A DNA stretch of 64,000 nt, taken from NCBI RefSeq assembly GCF_000711955.1, contig NZ_KL543998.1, forward strand, positions 113,054 through 177,053, in the 5' to 3' direction. Below, in pieces: positions 8,257-16,335 of the stretch. This stretch comes from Nevskia soli DSM 19509 (GTDB taxonomy: Bacteria > Pseudomonadota > Gammaproteobacteria > Nevskiales > Nevskiaceae). Positions within the stretch are counted from its first letter, which is position 1. Each line of letters opens with the position of its first letter. The notes under the pieces are model-generated. The model saw only the letters and a list, made by a program, of their open reading frames with translations. It ran no database searches and had not been told where the DNA came from. The position numbers and the translations under genes are program-made.

Positions 8257-9207
8257 TCAGCCGCTGATGATGATCGAGACTACGGCGGCGCTGAACATGG
8301 TGATGCCGATCAGGATCGAATACACCAGCAGCAAGGCGCACACGCCAATCCCCGTCAGCCACAGTTTGCCGCCATAGACGCGGCGCAAGGCCATTACCAG
8401 ATACACCGGGATGGCAAAGCGCAGCAGCGTGTCGACGATCCCCGGCCAGGGAACTTGCAGCAGCAACAGGTCGAGGAAGACGAAGGCATGGTAGTGCAGC
8501 GCAAACAGCAGATGCACGCCATAGCGCAGATGGTGGCGCAGATAGGCCAGCTGCAACAGGCCGGCGAACAGCGGCAACAGGAAGAACATCGCCAGCGGCG
8601 CGTCGTTGTCGATGGCGCGGCTGATCTGGGCGTAGGCTTGCCCGCGAGTCTGTCTGAAGTATTTGTGGATGCGCGCGTCGAGCGCCGGGATGCTGGTCGT
8701 CAGATCGCGCAGGTCGTCATCGGTCGGCAGCGCCGGCACATCGTTCCCGCCCGCCTGGGGCGCAGCGGCCGGAGCAGCATCGCCGCCGGCAGGCTTCGCC
8801 GCCTTGTGTTCGAAGGAAATCAGCGGCTTGTTCTCCTCCCCCGGATCGGTCTGAAACCAGGCCGAGTGACCGCTCAAACCGGAGATGGCGAAGAACACCA
8901 CGCTCGTCGCCAGGTACAGGCGCAGGGGCCGGATATAGCACTGCCGTCGCCCGGAAATGTAATCCAGCGTCAGCGCACCAGGCCGGGTGATCAGCAGCTT
9001 GAGCGTGCGCAGCAGCTTGCCTTCGAGCGCCATCTGGTCCTGCACGAACTCGCGCACGAATTCGCGCACGGTCGGCGTCTCGATGCGCGACTCCTGCCCG
9101 CAGGCGGAGCAATAGGCACCGCCCAACGGCGCCCCGCAGTTCATGCAGCTGCGCAGCCCCGTCTCGTGCGCCAGGGCCTCGGTTGCCGGGCTGGCCGCCG
9201 CACTCAT
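8257..9207 (-). CDS. DUF3667 zinc-ribbon membrane protein (copy 2)
   Basis: 316 residues from the ATG at 9207, which overlaps the upstream paralogue's stop by 4 bases (ATGA). It begins with a zinc-ribbon CxxC...CxxC (CMNCGAPLGGAYCSACGQE), then a conserved ETPTVREFVREFVQD segment, LLITRPGALTLDYISGRRQ, and a first hydrophobic helix SVVFFAISGL. A variable hydrophilic loop follows, and then about four C-terminal membrane segments. This is the DUF3667 architecture; its function is unknown. It is clearly a duplicate of the preceding gene, with the N-terminal half much better conserved than the loop. Its place between pepP and ubiH suggests co-transcription with the ubiquinone genes. Confidence 0.75.
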   Translation of the reverse strand: MSAAASPATEALAHETGLRSCMNCGAPLGGAYCSACGQESRIETPTVREFVREFVQDQMALEGKLLRTLKLLITRPGALTLDYISGRRQCYIRPLRLYLATSVVFFAISGLSGHSAWFQTDPGEENKPLISFEHKAAKPAGGDAAPAAAPQAGGNDVPALPTDDDLRDLTTSIPALDARIHKYFRQTRGQAYAQISRAIDNDAPLAMFFLLPLFAGLLQLAYLRHHLRYGVHLLFALHYHAFVFLDLLLLQVPWPGIVDTLLRFAIPVYLVMALRRVYGGKLWLTGIGVCALLLVYSILIGITMFSAAVVSIIISG

Positions 9208-10310
9208 GGACTGCCGCCGAATACGGTGGTCAGCACCCCGGACAAGGCGGTGGCGCTGATGGCGACGAAATCGAGGAAGCCGAGGATGGCCATGCGCCAC
9301 AGTGTGCGCGCCCAGCCGCCGCCGTAGACGCGCCGCAGGGCCAGGAAGGTATAGGCGACGCCAACCAGTTCCAGCGCGGTGCGCAGCGGCGAAAACGGCA
9401 GGAACATCAGCATCAGCAGGATGAACGCGAAGCAGTGCAGATGCACCGTGAACAGCAGGTGCACCCCGTAGCGCTGCTTGTTCTTGCGGTACAGCCAGCG
9501 CAGCAGCAGGGCGAAATACGGCAGCAGGAAGAACATCGCGTAAGGCGCGTCGTCGGCCAGCTTGGCGCGCAGCTCCTTACGTTTCTGCGGCGAAGAGAGG
9601 CGCTCGGAAAAGCCTTTCTTCCTCTCGGCGTGGCTCTTCTTCAGTTCGGCCGCGACCTGGCGGTTGACGGTATCGCCGATATCCTCCGCCTTGCCCTTGG
9701 CCAGGTCCTTTTCGATATCACGCTGGATCTGTTCGCGCAGGTCGAGATCCTCGGCCGGCGGCACACCGGCTCCTTCCGGCTTGGCGATCTGGGCGGCCGC
9801 ATCGCTGTCCGCGACAGCGCCGGCAGCAGCACCGGCGGGCGCAACGCCCTTGTCCTGGCCGGTCTTCGCCACGGGCGGCGGTGGCGGGGGCGGCTGTTCC
9901 CGCGTCTCCGCCTGGTCGACCTTGGTGAAAGGATTGCCGATCGAATCCGGCAGGAGGCCGAGCAGGCCGAAGAACACCACGCTGACGCTGACGTAGAGCT
10001 TGAGCGGGCGCACGTAGCGCTGGCGGCGACCCTCCACGTAGTCCAGCGTGAGCTGCCCCGGCCGGGTCAGCAGCACCCGCAGGGTGCGGCCGAGCTTGCC
10101 TTCCACCGCCACGTACTGGTCCATCAGTTCGTGCACGAACTGACGCACCGTCGGCGTCTCGATCCTGGTTTCCTGGCCGCAATTGGAGCAATAGTTACCC
10201 GAAATCGGTGCGCCGCAGTCCTGGCACTGCGCGGTGACCGTGGGGATCACGTGCTCCGGCCCGAGGGGCTCGCTCTTTGCATGTTCGCCCATGGCCCCCG
10301 CCCCCTGCAT
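9204..10310 (-). CDS. DUF3667 zinc-ribbon membrane protein (copy 1)
   Basis: 368 residues, or 362 if the internal ATG (MGEHAKSE) is used. It has the same layout as its downstream paralogue: a CxxC zinc-ribbon pair (CQDCGAPISGNYCSNCGQE), IETPTVRQFVHELMDQ, LLTRPGQLTLDYVEGRRQ and a hydrophobic helix. A long hydrophilic loop contains a run of seven prolines and a charged, Lys/Glu-rich helix of about 80 residues, absent from copy 2, and C-terminal membrane helices follow. The stop of pepP lies 6 bases upstream of its start. The function is unknown; the zinc ribbon at a membrane N-terminus suggests an interaction or sensing role (inference). Confidence 0.75.
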   Translation of the reverse strand: MQGAGAMGEHAKSEPLGPEHVIPTVTAQCQDCGAPISGNYCSNCGQETRIETPTVRQFVHELMDQYVAVEGKLGRTLRVLLTRPGQLTLDYVEGRRQRYVRPLKLYVSVSVVFFGLLGLLPDSIGNPFTKVDQAETREQPPPPPPPVAKTGQDKGVAPAGAAAGAVADSDAAAQIAKPEGAGVPPAEDLDLREQIQRDIEKDLAKGKAEDIGDTVNRQVAAELKKSHAERKKGFSERLSSPQKRKELRAKLADDAPYAMFFLLPYFALLLRWLYRKNKQRYGVHLLFTVHLHCFAFILLMLMFLPFSPLRTALELVGVAYTFLALRRVYGGGWARTLWRMAILGFLDFVAISATALSGVLTTVFGGSP

Positions 10311-10316
10311 GCCGTC

Positions 10317-11639
10317 TCAACCCGCCATCAGGGCTTCGACTTCGGCGACCTTCTTCGGCGCGCCGCCGGTCAACACTTCCGGCCCCTTGGCGCCGACCAG
10401 CACGTCATCCTCGATGCGGATGCCGATGCCGAGGAAGCGCGGATCGACGCCGGCGGTATCGGGCGCGATGTACAACCCGGGCTCCACCGTCATCACCATC
10501 CCGGCCTCGAACGGGCGCGGCTGCGCGTCGAGCTTGTAACGGCCGACGTCGTGCACATCCATGCCCAGCCAGTGGCCGGTGCCGTGCATGTAGAACTGAC
10601 GGTGCTTGCCGGTATCGATCAGCTCCTGCGGATCGCCCCTGAGCAGGCCCAGGGCCACCAGGCCCTCGGTCAGCACGCGGGTCGCCACCTCGTGCGGCCG
10701 CGCCGAGGAGTTGCCCGGGCGCAGTTCCTCGATGGCGGCCAGCTGCGCCGCCAGCACTACCTCGTACACTTCCTTCTGTGCGCCGCTGTACTTGCCGTTG
10801 ACCGGGAAGGTACGGGTGATGTCCGCGGTATAACCGCGGTACTCGCCGCCGGCGTCGATCAGCAACAGATCGCCGTCGCGCAGCTGCATCTCGTTTTCCT
10901 TGTAGTGCAGGATGCAGGCGTTGTCGCCACCGCCGACGATGGAGCCGTAGCCGGGTTCCATCGCGTTCTTCTCGAACTCGTGATGGATCTCCGCCGCCAC
11001 CTGCCATTCCCAGCCGCCCGGCCTGGTCGCGCGCATGGCCCGCACATGGGCCTGGGCCGAAATCTCGCAGGCATGGCGCACCAGCTTCAACTCGGCCTCC
11101 GACTTGAACAGGCGCAGCTCGTGCAGGGTGATGTCGAGCGAAACGAACTCGGTCGGCGCCGACGGTCCGCGGCGCGACACTTCGCGGATCTCGCGCACGC
11201 AGGCGGTGATGCGGCTGTCCCAGGCCGGATGCTCGCCCAGGGTGTAGTGGACCTTGGCGCGGCCGGTGAGCAGCTGCGGCAGCAGGCCCTCCAGCTCGGC
11301 GGCGGTGTAGGCCTGGTCGGCGCCGTAATCGGACACCGCGCCTTCCGGGCCGGCGCGGCGGCCGTCCCAGATCTCGCGCTCCTTGTTGCGCTCGCGCACG
11401 AACATCAGGAACGCCCCTTCCTTGCGGCCCGGCGCCAGCACCAGCACCGAGTCCGGCTCGTTGAAGCCGCTCAGGTACCAGAAGTCCGAATCCTGCCGGA
11501 ACTTGTAGTGCACATCGCGGTTGCGGATCACCTCGCGCGAGGACGGGATGATGGCCACGCCGTCCGGGCCGATGGCCTGCATCAGGCGGGCGCGGCGGCT
11601 GGCGTATTCCTTCAGTTCAGCGGAGCTTGGAGCGGGCAT
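10317..11639 (-). CDS. pepP: Xaa-Pro aminopeptidase PepP
   Basis: 440 residues, essentially the length of E. coli PepP. The N-terminal creatinase-like domain carries RNRDVHYKFRQDSDFWYLSGF. The C-terminal pita-bread metallopeptidase domain carries the metal ligands in LLLIDAGGEYRGYTADITRTFPV (two Asp), the His of HGTGHWLGMDVHD, and the Glu residues of MVMTVEPGLYI and GIGIRIEDDVLV. It removes N-terminal residues preceding proline in the cytosol, using Mn2+. The ATG at 11639 was chosen because family homology begins at PSSAELKEYASRR; the open frame upstream is out of family. It follows ygfB by 13 bases. Confidence 0.92.
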   Translation of the reverse strand: MPAPSSAELKEYASRRARLMQAIGPDGVAIIPSSREVIRNRDVHYKFRQDSDFWYLSGFNEPDSVLVLAPGRKEGAFLMFVRERNKEREIWDGRRAGPEGAVSDYGADQAYTAAELEGLLPQLLTGRAKVHYTLGEHPAWDSRITACVREIREVSRRGPSAPTEFVSLDITLHELRLFKSEAELKLVRHACEISAQAHVRAMRATRPGGWEWQVAAEIHHEFEKNAMEPGYGSIVGGGDNACILHYKENEMQLRDGDLLLIDAGGEYRGYTADITRTFPVNGKYSGAQKEVYEVVLAAQLAAIEELRPGNSSARPHEVATRVLTEGLVALGLLRGDPQELIDTGKHRQFYMHGTGHWLGMDVHDVGRYKLDAQPRPFEAGMVMTVEPGLYIAPDTAGVDPRFLGIGIRIEDDVLVGAKGPEVLTGGAPKKVAEVEALMAG

Positions 11640-11652
11640 CTCGGGACCTATG

Positions 11653-12213
11653 TCAATGGAGGGTCTTCGACTGCGCCGCTGCCGCCAGCGGACGCGGATG
11701 CAGCTCCATGTAGACCAGCTGCGCCCCGACACGGATGTATTCCACCAGTTCCGCGTAGGCGCTTTCCTCCACTTCGAGGTCGTCGCCGGCATCCAGCGAG
11801 GCGCGCGTGAACTGGGTGAAGTCCTTGACGATTTCGCGCACCTCCTCGGTGCACTTGCGCAGATCCAGCTTGATGCGTCCCGCCAGGCCGTAAAGGAAGC
11901 CCTCGCACCAGGCACCGAGCGAGCGGGCCCGCTCCCCCAGGCCGACTTCGTCGTCCGGCAGCAGGATGGTGAAGCTGGTCTGCATGTCGGCGAGGGCCGA
12001 TACCGTCTGCTCGCACACCTGCCGCAATTCGGCCCGGGCCTGGGCATCGGGATCGATGTCCTCGTCGTCCAGCAGGGCGACGAGATCGATCTCCTCCGGC
12101 TTTTGCCGGCACAGCGCGCCGCATAGCGCGCCGTGGAAGACGGCCGCGTCGTCGCGGTAGCCCAGTCGGGACAGGAGGGAGGTAAGGTCGGAGTAATGCT
12201 GCATCGAAGACAT
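11653..12213 (-). CDS. ygfB: UPF0149 family protein YgfB
   Basis: 186 residues, the usual size of the YgfB/YecA (UPF0149) family: an all-helical protein with FHGALCGALC near residue 27, a central LGAWCEGFLYGL motif near residue 98, and EEVREIVKDF. It is the first gene of the ygfB-pepP-(DUF3667)2-ubiH-ubiI run and the family is normally found in that place. In Pseudomonas aeruginosa, YgfB modulates expression of ampDh3 and so beta-lactam resistance; whether that applies here is unknown. An alternative start three codons in (MQHYSD) is equally plausible. Confidence 0.85.
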   Translation of the reverse strand: MSSMQHYSDLTSLLSRLGYRDDAAVFHGALCGALCRQKPEEIDLVALLDDEDIDPDAQARAELRQVCEQTVSALADMQTSFTILLPDDEVGLGERARSLGAWCEGFLYGLAGRIKLDLRKCTEEVREIVKDFTQFTRASLDAGDDLEVEESAYAELVEYIRVGAQLVYMELHPRPLAAAAQSKTLH

Positions 12214-12318
12214 GCGCCATAGTATACCGCCCGTCCGGAGCGCCCAAGCCGCCCCGAGGAGCCGCCGGCGCGGCCTGCGGCGCGCTTTATCCGCCGATAA
12301 GCCCTAAAATCCATCGCC
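12214..12318. promoter_or_regulatory. Divergent ygfB / argA promoter region
   Basis: 105 bases between divergent genes. Toward ygfB, TATACT (minus strand 12226-12221) ends 7 bases before the ATG, with a TTGGGC-like -35 about 15 bases upstream. Toward argA, TAAAAT (12305-12310) ends 8 bases before the ATG. Both spacings would give transcripts starting at or within a few bases of the start codon. No Shine-Dalgarno sequence is evident on either side. Confidence 0.4.
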
Positions 12319-13680
12319 ATGAACGATCTCGCTCCCAAGACCGGCGCCCCCGGCGGCCAGGACTTCGTCGCCGCCCTGCGCGGCGCGGCGCCCTATGTGC
12401 ACGCGCACAACGGCCGCGTCTTCGTCATCGCCTTCGGCGGCGAGGCGGCCCTGCGCCCGGATTTCGAGCGGCTGATCTACGACGTCGCCCTGCTGCACAG
12501 CCTGGGTGTCAAGCTGGTGCTGGTGCATGGCGTTCGCCCGCAGATCGAGGCCCAGCTCGCCGCCCGCGGCCTGAAGCCACAGTTCCACGGCGACCTGCGC
12601 ATCACCGACCCGGCGACCATGGAATGCGTCAAGGCGGCGGTAGGCGGCCTGCGCATGGAAATCGAGGCCAAGCTCAGTACCGGCCTCGCCAGCACCCCCA
12701 TGGGCGGCGCCCGCCTCAAGGTCGCCGGCGGCAACTGGGTCACGGCGCGGCCAGCCGGCGTGCGCGACGGCATCGATCACCAGCTCACCGGTGAAGTCCG
12801 CCGCATCGATATCGCCACCATCCGGGAAGTGGTGGCCCAGGGCCGCATCGCCCTGCTCTCGCCCATCGGCTACTCGCTCACCGGCGAGATCTTCAACCTG
12901 CGCGCCGGCGAAGTGGCACAAGCCGTGGCCACCGGCCTGGGCGCGGACAAGCTGGTGTTCGTGCTCGATTCCGATCCGGACGAATGGAAACTCGCCGACG
13001 AGACCGGCGACGCCGGCCAGCTGCCGCTGAGCGAGGCCGAGCGCCTGCTCGCGGCGAAAGGTGAAAAACTGCAGCTCTCCGGCGAAGACCGCGCCCTGCT
13101 CAGCGCCGCGCTGGCCGCCGGCCGCGGCGGCGTCAAGCGCGTGCACCTGATCGGCTCCGACGCCGACGGCGCCCTGCTGCGCGAGCTGTACACCCGCGAC
13201 GGCTGCGGCCTGATGTTCTACGCCGACGAGAACTACGAGGCGGTGCGCGAGGCGACCATCGAGGACGTCGGCGGCATCCTCGCCCTGATCAAGCCGCTGG
13301 AAGACGCCGGCGTGCTGGTGCCGCGCTCGCGTGAGCAGCTGGAGTTGGAAATCAGCTTCTTCGACGTGATGGTGCGCGACGGCACCGTCATCGCCTGCAG
13401 CGCCCTGTTCCCCTTCCCGCAGAACCAGATGGGCGAATTCTCCTGCGTCGCCGTGCACCCCGACTACCGCCGCTCCGGCCGCGCCAACGCCCTGCTGTTC
13501 CGCGCCGAGGAATCGGCGCGCAAGCTGGGCCTGAAGAAACTGTTCTCGCTCACCACCCATACGCCGCACTGGTTCATCGAGCACGGCTTCAGCCAGGCGA
13601 AGATCGAAGATCTGCCCATGCAAAAGCAGCGCATCTACAACTACCAGCGCAAGTCGATCGTGCTGGTGAAGGACTTGTAG
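12319..13680 (+). CDS. argA: N-acetylglutamate synthase ArgA (kinase-like + GNAT)
   Basis: 453 residues. The N-terminal amino-acid-kinase-like domain (about 20-290) contains FVIAFGGEAALRPDF and LVLVHGVRPQIE. The C-terminal GNAT acetyltransferase domain (about 305-450) contains CVAVHPDYRRSGRANALL, the acetyl-CoA pyrophosphate-binding loop. It acetylates glutamate with acetyl-CoA, the first step of arginine synthesis. Length and the C-terminal motif HTPHWFIEHGF match the classical gammaproteobacterial ArgA, in which the kinase-like domain binds the feedback inhibitor arginine. It is monocistronic, divergent from ygfB. Confidence 0.93.
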   Translation: MNDLAPKTGAPGGQDFVAALRGAAPYVHAHNGRVFVIAFGGEAALRPDFERLIYDVALLHSLGVKLVLVHGVRPQIEAQLAARGLKPQFHGDLRITDPATMECVKAAVGGLRMEIEAKLSTGLASTPMGGARLKVAGGNWVTARPAGVRDGIDHQLTGEVRRIDIATIREVVAQGRIALLSPIGYSLTGEIFNLRAGEVAQAVATGLGADKLVFVLDSDPDEWKLADETGDAGQLPLSEAERLLAAKGEKLQLSGEDRALLSAALAAGRGGVKRVHLIGSDADGALLRELYTRDGCGLMFYADENYEAVREATIEDVGGILALIKPLEDAGVLVPRSREQLELEISFFDVMVRDGTVIACSALFPFPQNQMGEFSCVAVHPDYRRSGRANALLFRAEESARKLGLKKLFSLTTHTPHWFIEHGFSQAKIEDLPMQKQRIYNYQRKSIVLVKDL

Positions 13681-13927
13681 CCGGTGCGAACCGCCAAGTA
13701 GGGGGCGGATTCAAGCTCCAAGTGCAATGGCGGCAAACGTCACGGCGTCCTTGAAGGGCGTGTTCGACCAAGGAACCGCCAGCCGTCAGCTTTGCCGAGG
13801 CCGATCCCGAGCCGCACGCAAGAGCGATGCGGCAATTACCCGCCCCTTTTGCCCAGCGGGGTTCTCCTCGCGCCACCGTCGAACCTCAAACTTCATGGCG
13901 GCGGCACTGAGGTCGTGTACGTGGCAC
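13681..13927. other. Non-coding stretch downstream of argA
   Basis: About 250 bases without a convincing gene before the FNR/ANR-type promoter. Short open frames on both strands are compositionally poor and unmatched. The segment around 13690-13800 on the minus strand reads VEHALQGRRDVCRHCTWSL before stopping, which could be a decayed mobile-element end, but I cannot identify it. No terminator hairpin with a T-run was seen after argA. Confidence 0.3.
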
Positions 13928-13969
13928 TTGACCTATATCAAGGGCGGCCCCACCGCGCCGGTCTAAGAT
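13928..13969 (+). promoter_or_regulatory. FNR/ANR-type class II promoter of the usp-acyl-CoA ligase operon
   Basis: TTGACCTATATCAA (13928-13941) matches the FNR/ANR/DNR consensus TTGAT-N4-ATCAA with one mismatch. A -10-like TAAGAT lies at 13964-13969. A start near 13976 puts the box centre at about -41.5, the canonical class II position. A GGAG ribosome-binding site (13993-13996) precedes the GTG start at 14003. Confidence 0.65.
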
Positions 13970-14002
13970 TTTTCCACGCATTCACACAGCCTGGAGATCA
14001 AC

Positions 14003-14431
14003 GTGCATCGCATCCTGCTTCCTTTTGACGGTTCGGCCCACGCCCTGCATGCCGCGCAGCACCTCGCCGGTCTCGCTCAGCAATGCCCGGATCTCCAGGT
14101 GCATGTGCTCAATGTCCAAGACAATCCGGTCTACGCCGTCGGCATCGTCGATGAACGGGGCATGCATCAGATCGAGGAAGGGCTGCGCGCGGAAGGGCGC
14201 AAGATCGTCCTCAAAGCAGCAGAGGTGCTCGCTGCCGCGTCGATTCCGCATCAGCTGCATGTACAAATCGGCCCGGTGGCGCAAACGATCATCGACCAGA
14301 CGAAAGCCCTGGGCTGCGATTCGATCGTGATGGGTTGTCGAGGCCTTGGCGCACTGTCCGGCCTGGCGCTGGGCTCGATCGCAACCAGGGTAGTGCACTT
14401 GTCGTCGGTGCCGGTGACGCTGGTGAAGTGA
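14003..14431 (+). CDS. Universal stress protein (UspA family, ATP-binding type)
   Basis: 142 residues, a single Usp domain. It starts HRILLPFDGS and ends with the ATP-binding signature G-x2-G-x9-G-S near residue 113 (MGCRGLGALSGLALGS), followed by VVHLSSVPVTLVK. It starts with GTG, chosen because of the GGAG at 7 bases and the family N-terminus. It begins an operon with the acyl-CoA ligase 5 bases later and lies behind an FNR/ANR-type promoter. ANR-dependent Usp proteins are known in pseudomonads for survival under oxygen limitation, so a similar role is likely (inference from promoter and family). Confidence 0.85.
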   Translation: MHRILLPFDGSAHALHAAQHLAGLAQQCPDLQVHVLNVQDNPVYAVGIVDERGMHQIEEGLRAEGRKIVLKAAEVLAAASIPHQLHVQIGPVAQTIIDQTKALGCDSIVMGCRGLGALSGLALGSIATRVVHLSSVPVTLVK

Positions 14432-14436
14432 TTGCA

Positions 14437-16335
14437 ATGACCACAGAGTCGGACACCCCGGTTTCAGCTCGAGGCTCCATCGGCGACGTTCGCACGCTGG
14501 ATCAGTTGCTGGTGCGGCGCGCCAGACTTACGCCGGAAGCAGAAGCCTACCGCTGGTTCGAACCTGAAACGGGATGGCGCAGCCTGAATTGGGCGGAGGT
14601 GGCCATTCGCGTTGGACGCTGGGGCGAGGCCTTGCGTGGTCTCGGCCTGCCGGCTGGCAGCCGCGTGGCGATCCTGCTGCCCAACGGCATCGACGCTGTC
14701 TGCGCCGACCAGGCAAACCTGGCGCTGGGCCTGGTCTCGGTGCCGCTGCACGCCATCGACAACCCGGCCAGCATTGCCTACATCCTCGCAGACAGCGAGG
14801 CCTCGGCCCTGGTGCTCGGCGCGCCGACGCAATGGGCGGGCATCGCTGCGGCCGGCGTGCCGCTCCCCGCCCTGCAACTGGTGATCTGCTCGCAGGGGGA
14901 AGCTCCGGCCGCCGTCTCATCCGGACCTCGCCTTGCCTCACTGGATACCTGGCTTGCGGCGCCTGCGGCGGCGCAGACGAAGGAAGCGCTGCCGCCTGCG
15001 GAAGAGGGGCTGGCCGCCATTGTCTACACATCCGGCACGACCGGACGCCCCAAGGGGGTGATGCTCAGCCACCGCAACATTCTCAGCAACGTCAAGGCGG
15101 TGCTGGAGCGGTTCGAAGTCGGCCCAGGCGACGTCTTTCTCTCCATGCTGCCCCTGTCCCATACCTTCGAGCGCACCATCGGCTACTACGTGCCGATCGC
15201 CGCCGGGGCCTGCGTGGCCTATATCCGCTCAATTGGGCAGATCAACGAGGATCTGCAGGCGGTGCGGCCCACGGTGCTGGTGTCGGTGCCGAGGATCTAT
15301 GAACGGATGTACGCCGCCCTGCAACAGCACGCGGAGCGTGCCGGCCCGCTGCAACGGCACCTGCTGCGGCTGGCCGAGGCGGTAGGCTGGCGGCGCTTCT
15401 GCCGCGGGCAAGGCCTTTCTCGCGGCAGCCGCCTGGCAGGCCTGTCCGATGCCCTGCTGTGGCCGCTGCTCGAGCGCCTGGTGGCGACTCGGCTGCGCGC
15501 GATGCTGGGCGGCCGGCTGCGTGTCGCCGTGAGCGGCGGCGCACCGTTGTCATCGGCCGTAGCGCATTGCTTTCTGGGGCTGGGGGTGCCGGTACTGCAG
15601 GGGTACGGCATGACCGAAACTTCGCCGGTGGTGGCAGCCAATACCCTTGACGACAACGACCCGGCCACGGTCGGGCGCCCCGTTAGGGGAGTCGAGGTGC
15701 GCATCGGCGACAACCGCGAACTGCTGGTGCGCGGCCCCAGCGTGATGCGGGGCTATTGGCGACGGCCGGAGGATACGGCCCGGGCCTCAGCGGACGGTGG
15801 CTGGCTGCACACAGGCGATCAGGCCGAGTTGAAGAACGGCCGCCTGCGTATCATCGGCAGGATCAAGGAGATCATCGTGACGTCCACCGGGGAGAAGATC
15901 GCGCCGGGGGATCTGGAAACCGCCATCACCGCCGACCCGCTGTTCGAGCAGGCCTTCGTGACCGGGGACAGCCGGCCGTTTCTCACCGTGTTCGCGGTGG
16001 TCAACGCCACGCAATGGAAGAGCTTCGCCGCAACCCTTGGCTTGGGCCCCGAGGCCGCCAATCTCGATAGACCGGCGGTGCGCGAAGCGGCCTTGGCGCG
16101 CGTCCGGCAGCTGCTCCGCAGCTTCCCCGTCTACGCGGCGCCCAACGCACTGCGCCTGACACTGGACAAGTGGACCGTGGAGAACAGCCTGATTACGCCG
16201 ACCCTGAAACTCAAGCGCAACGGACTGGAAGCCCGCTTCGCCGCGAGCCTGCGAGAAATCTACGCGCGCGGCACTGCGCGTCCTGCCGCCGGGGCTCAGG
16301 ATACCGCGACGCCGAGCAGCCAGCCGCTGCCGTAG
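14437..16335 (+). CDS. AMP-forming long-chain acyl-CoA synthetase
   Basis: 632 residues, the size of bacterial FadD15-like (FAA1-type) ligases. The AMP-binding P-loop YTSGTTGRPKGVMLSHRN lies near residue 200, the A5 motif QGYGMTETSPVV near 390, WLHTGDQAEL near 453, and the hinge GRIKEIIVTSTGEKIAP near 470. It activates a fatty acid to acyl-CoA via an acyl-adenylate, probably at the inner membrane face. The start at 14437 follows the usp gene by 5 bases; the open frame upstream overlaps usp and is not used. Its 3' end overlaps the convergent MbfA-like gene by 40 bases. Co-regulation with Usp by low oxygen is inferred from the shared promoter. Confidence 0.85.
   Translation: MTTESDTPVSARGSIGDVRTLDQLLVRRARLTPEAEAYRWFEPETGWRSLNWAEVAIRVGRWGEALRGLGLPAGSRVAILLPNGIDAVCADQANLALGLVSVPLHAIDNPASIAYILADSEASALVLGAPTQWAGIAAAGVPLPALQLVICSQGEAPAAVSSGPRLASLDTWLAAPAAAQTKEALPPAEEGLAAIVYTSGTTGRPKGVMLSHRNILSNVKAVLERFEVGPGDVFLSMLPLSHTFERTIGYYVPIAAGACVAYIRSIGQINEDLQAVRPTVLVSVPRIYERMYAALQQHAERAGPLQRHLLRLAEAVGWRRFCRGQGLSRGSRLAGLSDALLWPLLERLVATRLRAMLGGRLRVAVSGGAPLSSAVAHCFLGLGVPVLQGYGMTETSPVVAANTLDDNDPATVGRPVRGVEVRIGDNRELLVRGPSVMRGYWRRPEDTARASADGGWLHTGDQAELKNGRLRIIGRIKEIIVTSTGEKIAPGDLETAITADPLFEQAFVTGDSRPFLTVFAVVNATQWKSFAATLGLGPEAANLDRPAVREAALARVRQLLRSFPVYAAPNALRLTLDKWTVENSLITPTLKLKRNGLEARFAASLREIYARGTARPAAGAQDTATPSSQPLP

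Noticed and set aside
9183..11810. 875-codon plus-strand frame opposite DUF3667/pepP
   Set aside because: An antisense shadow of well-recognised genes, with low-complexity His/Gln/Arg-rich composition. High GC keeps such frames open.
12304..13623. 439-codon minus-strand frame opposite argA
   Set aside because: argA is unequivocal on the plus strand; the opposite frame is Gln/Ala/Gly-rich shadow.
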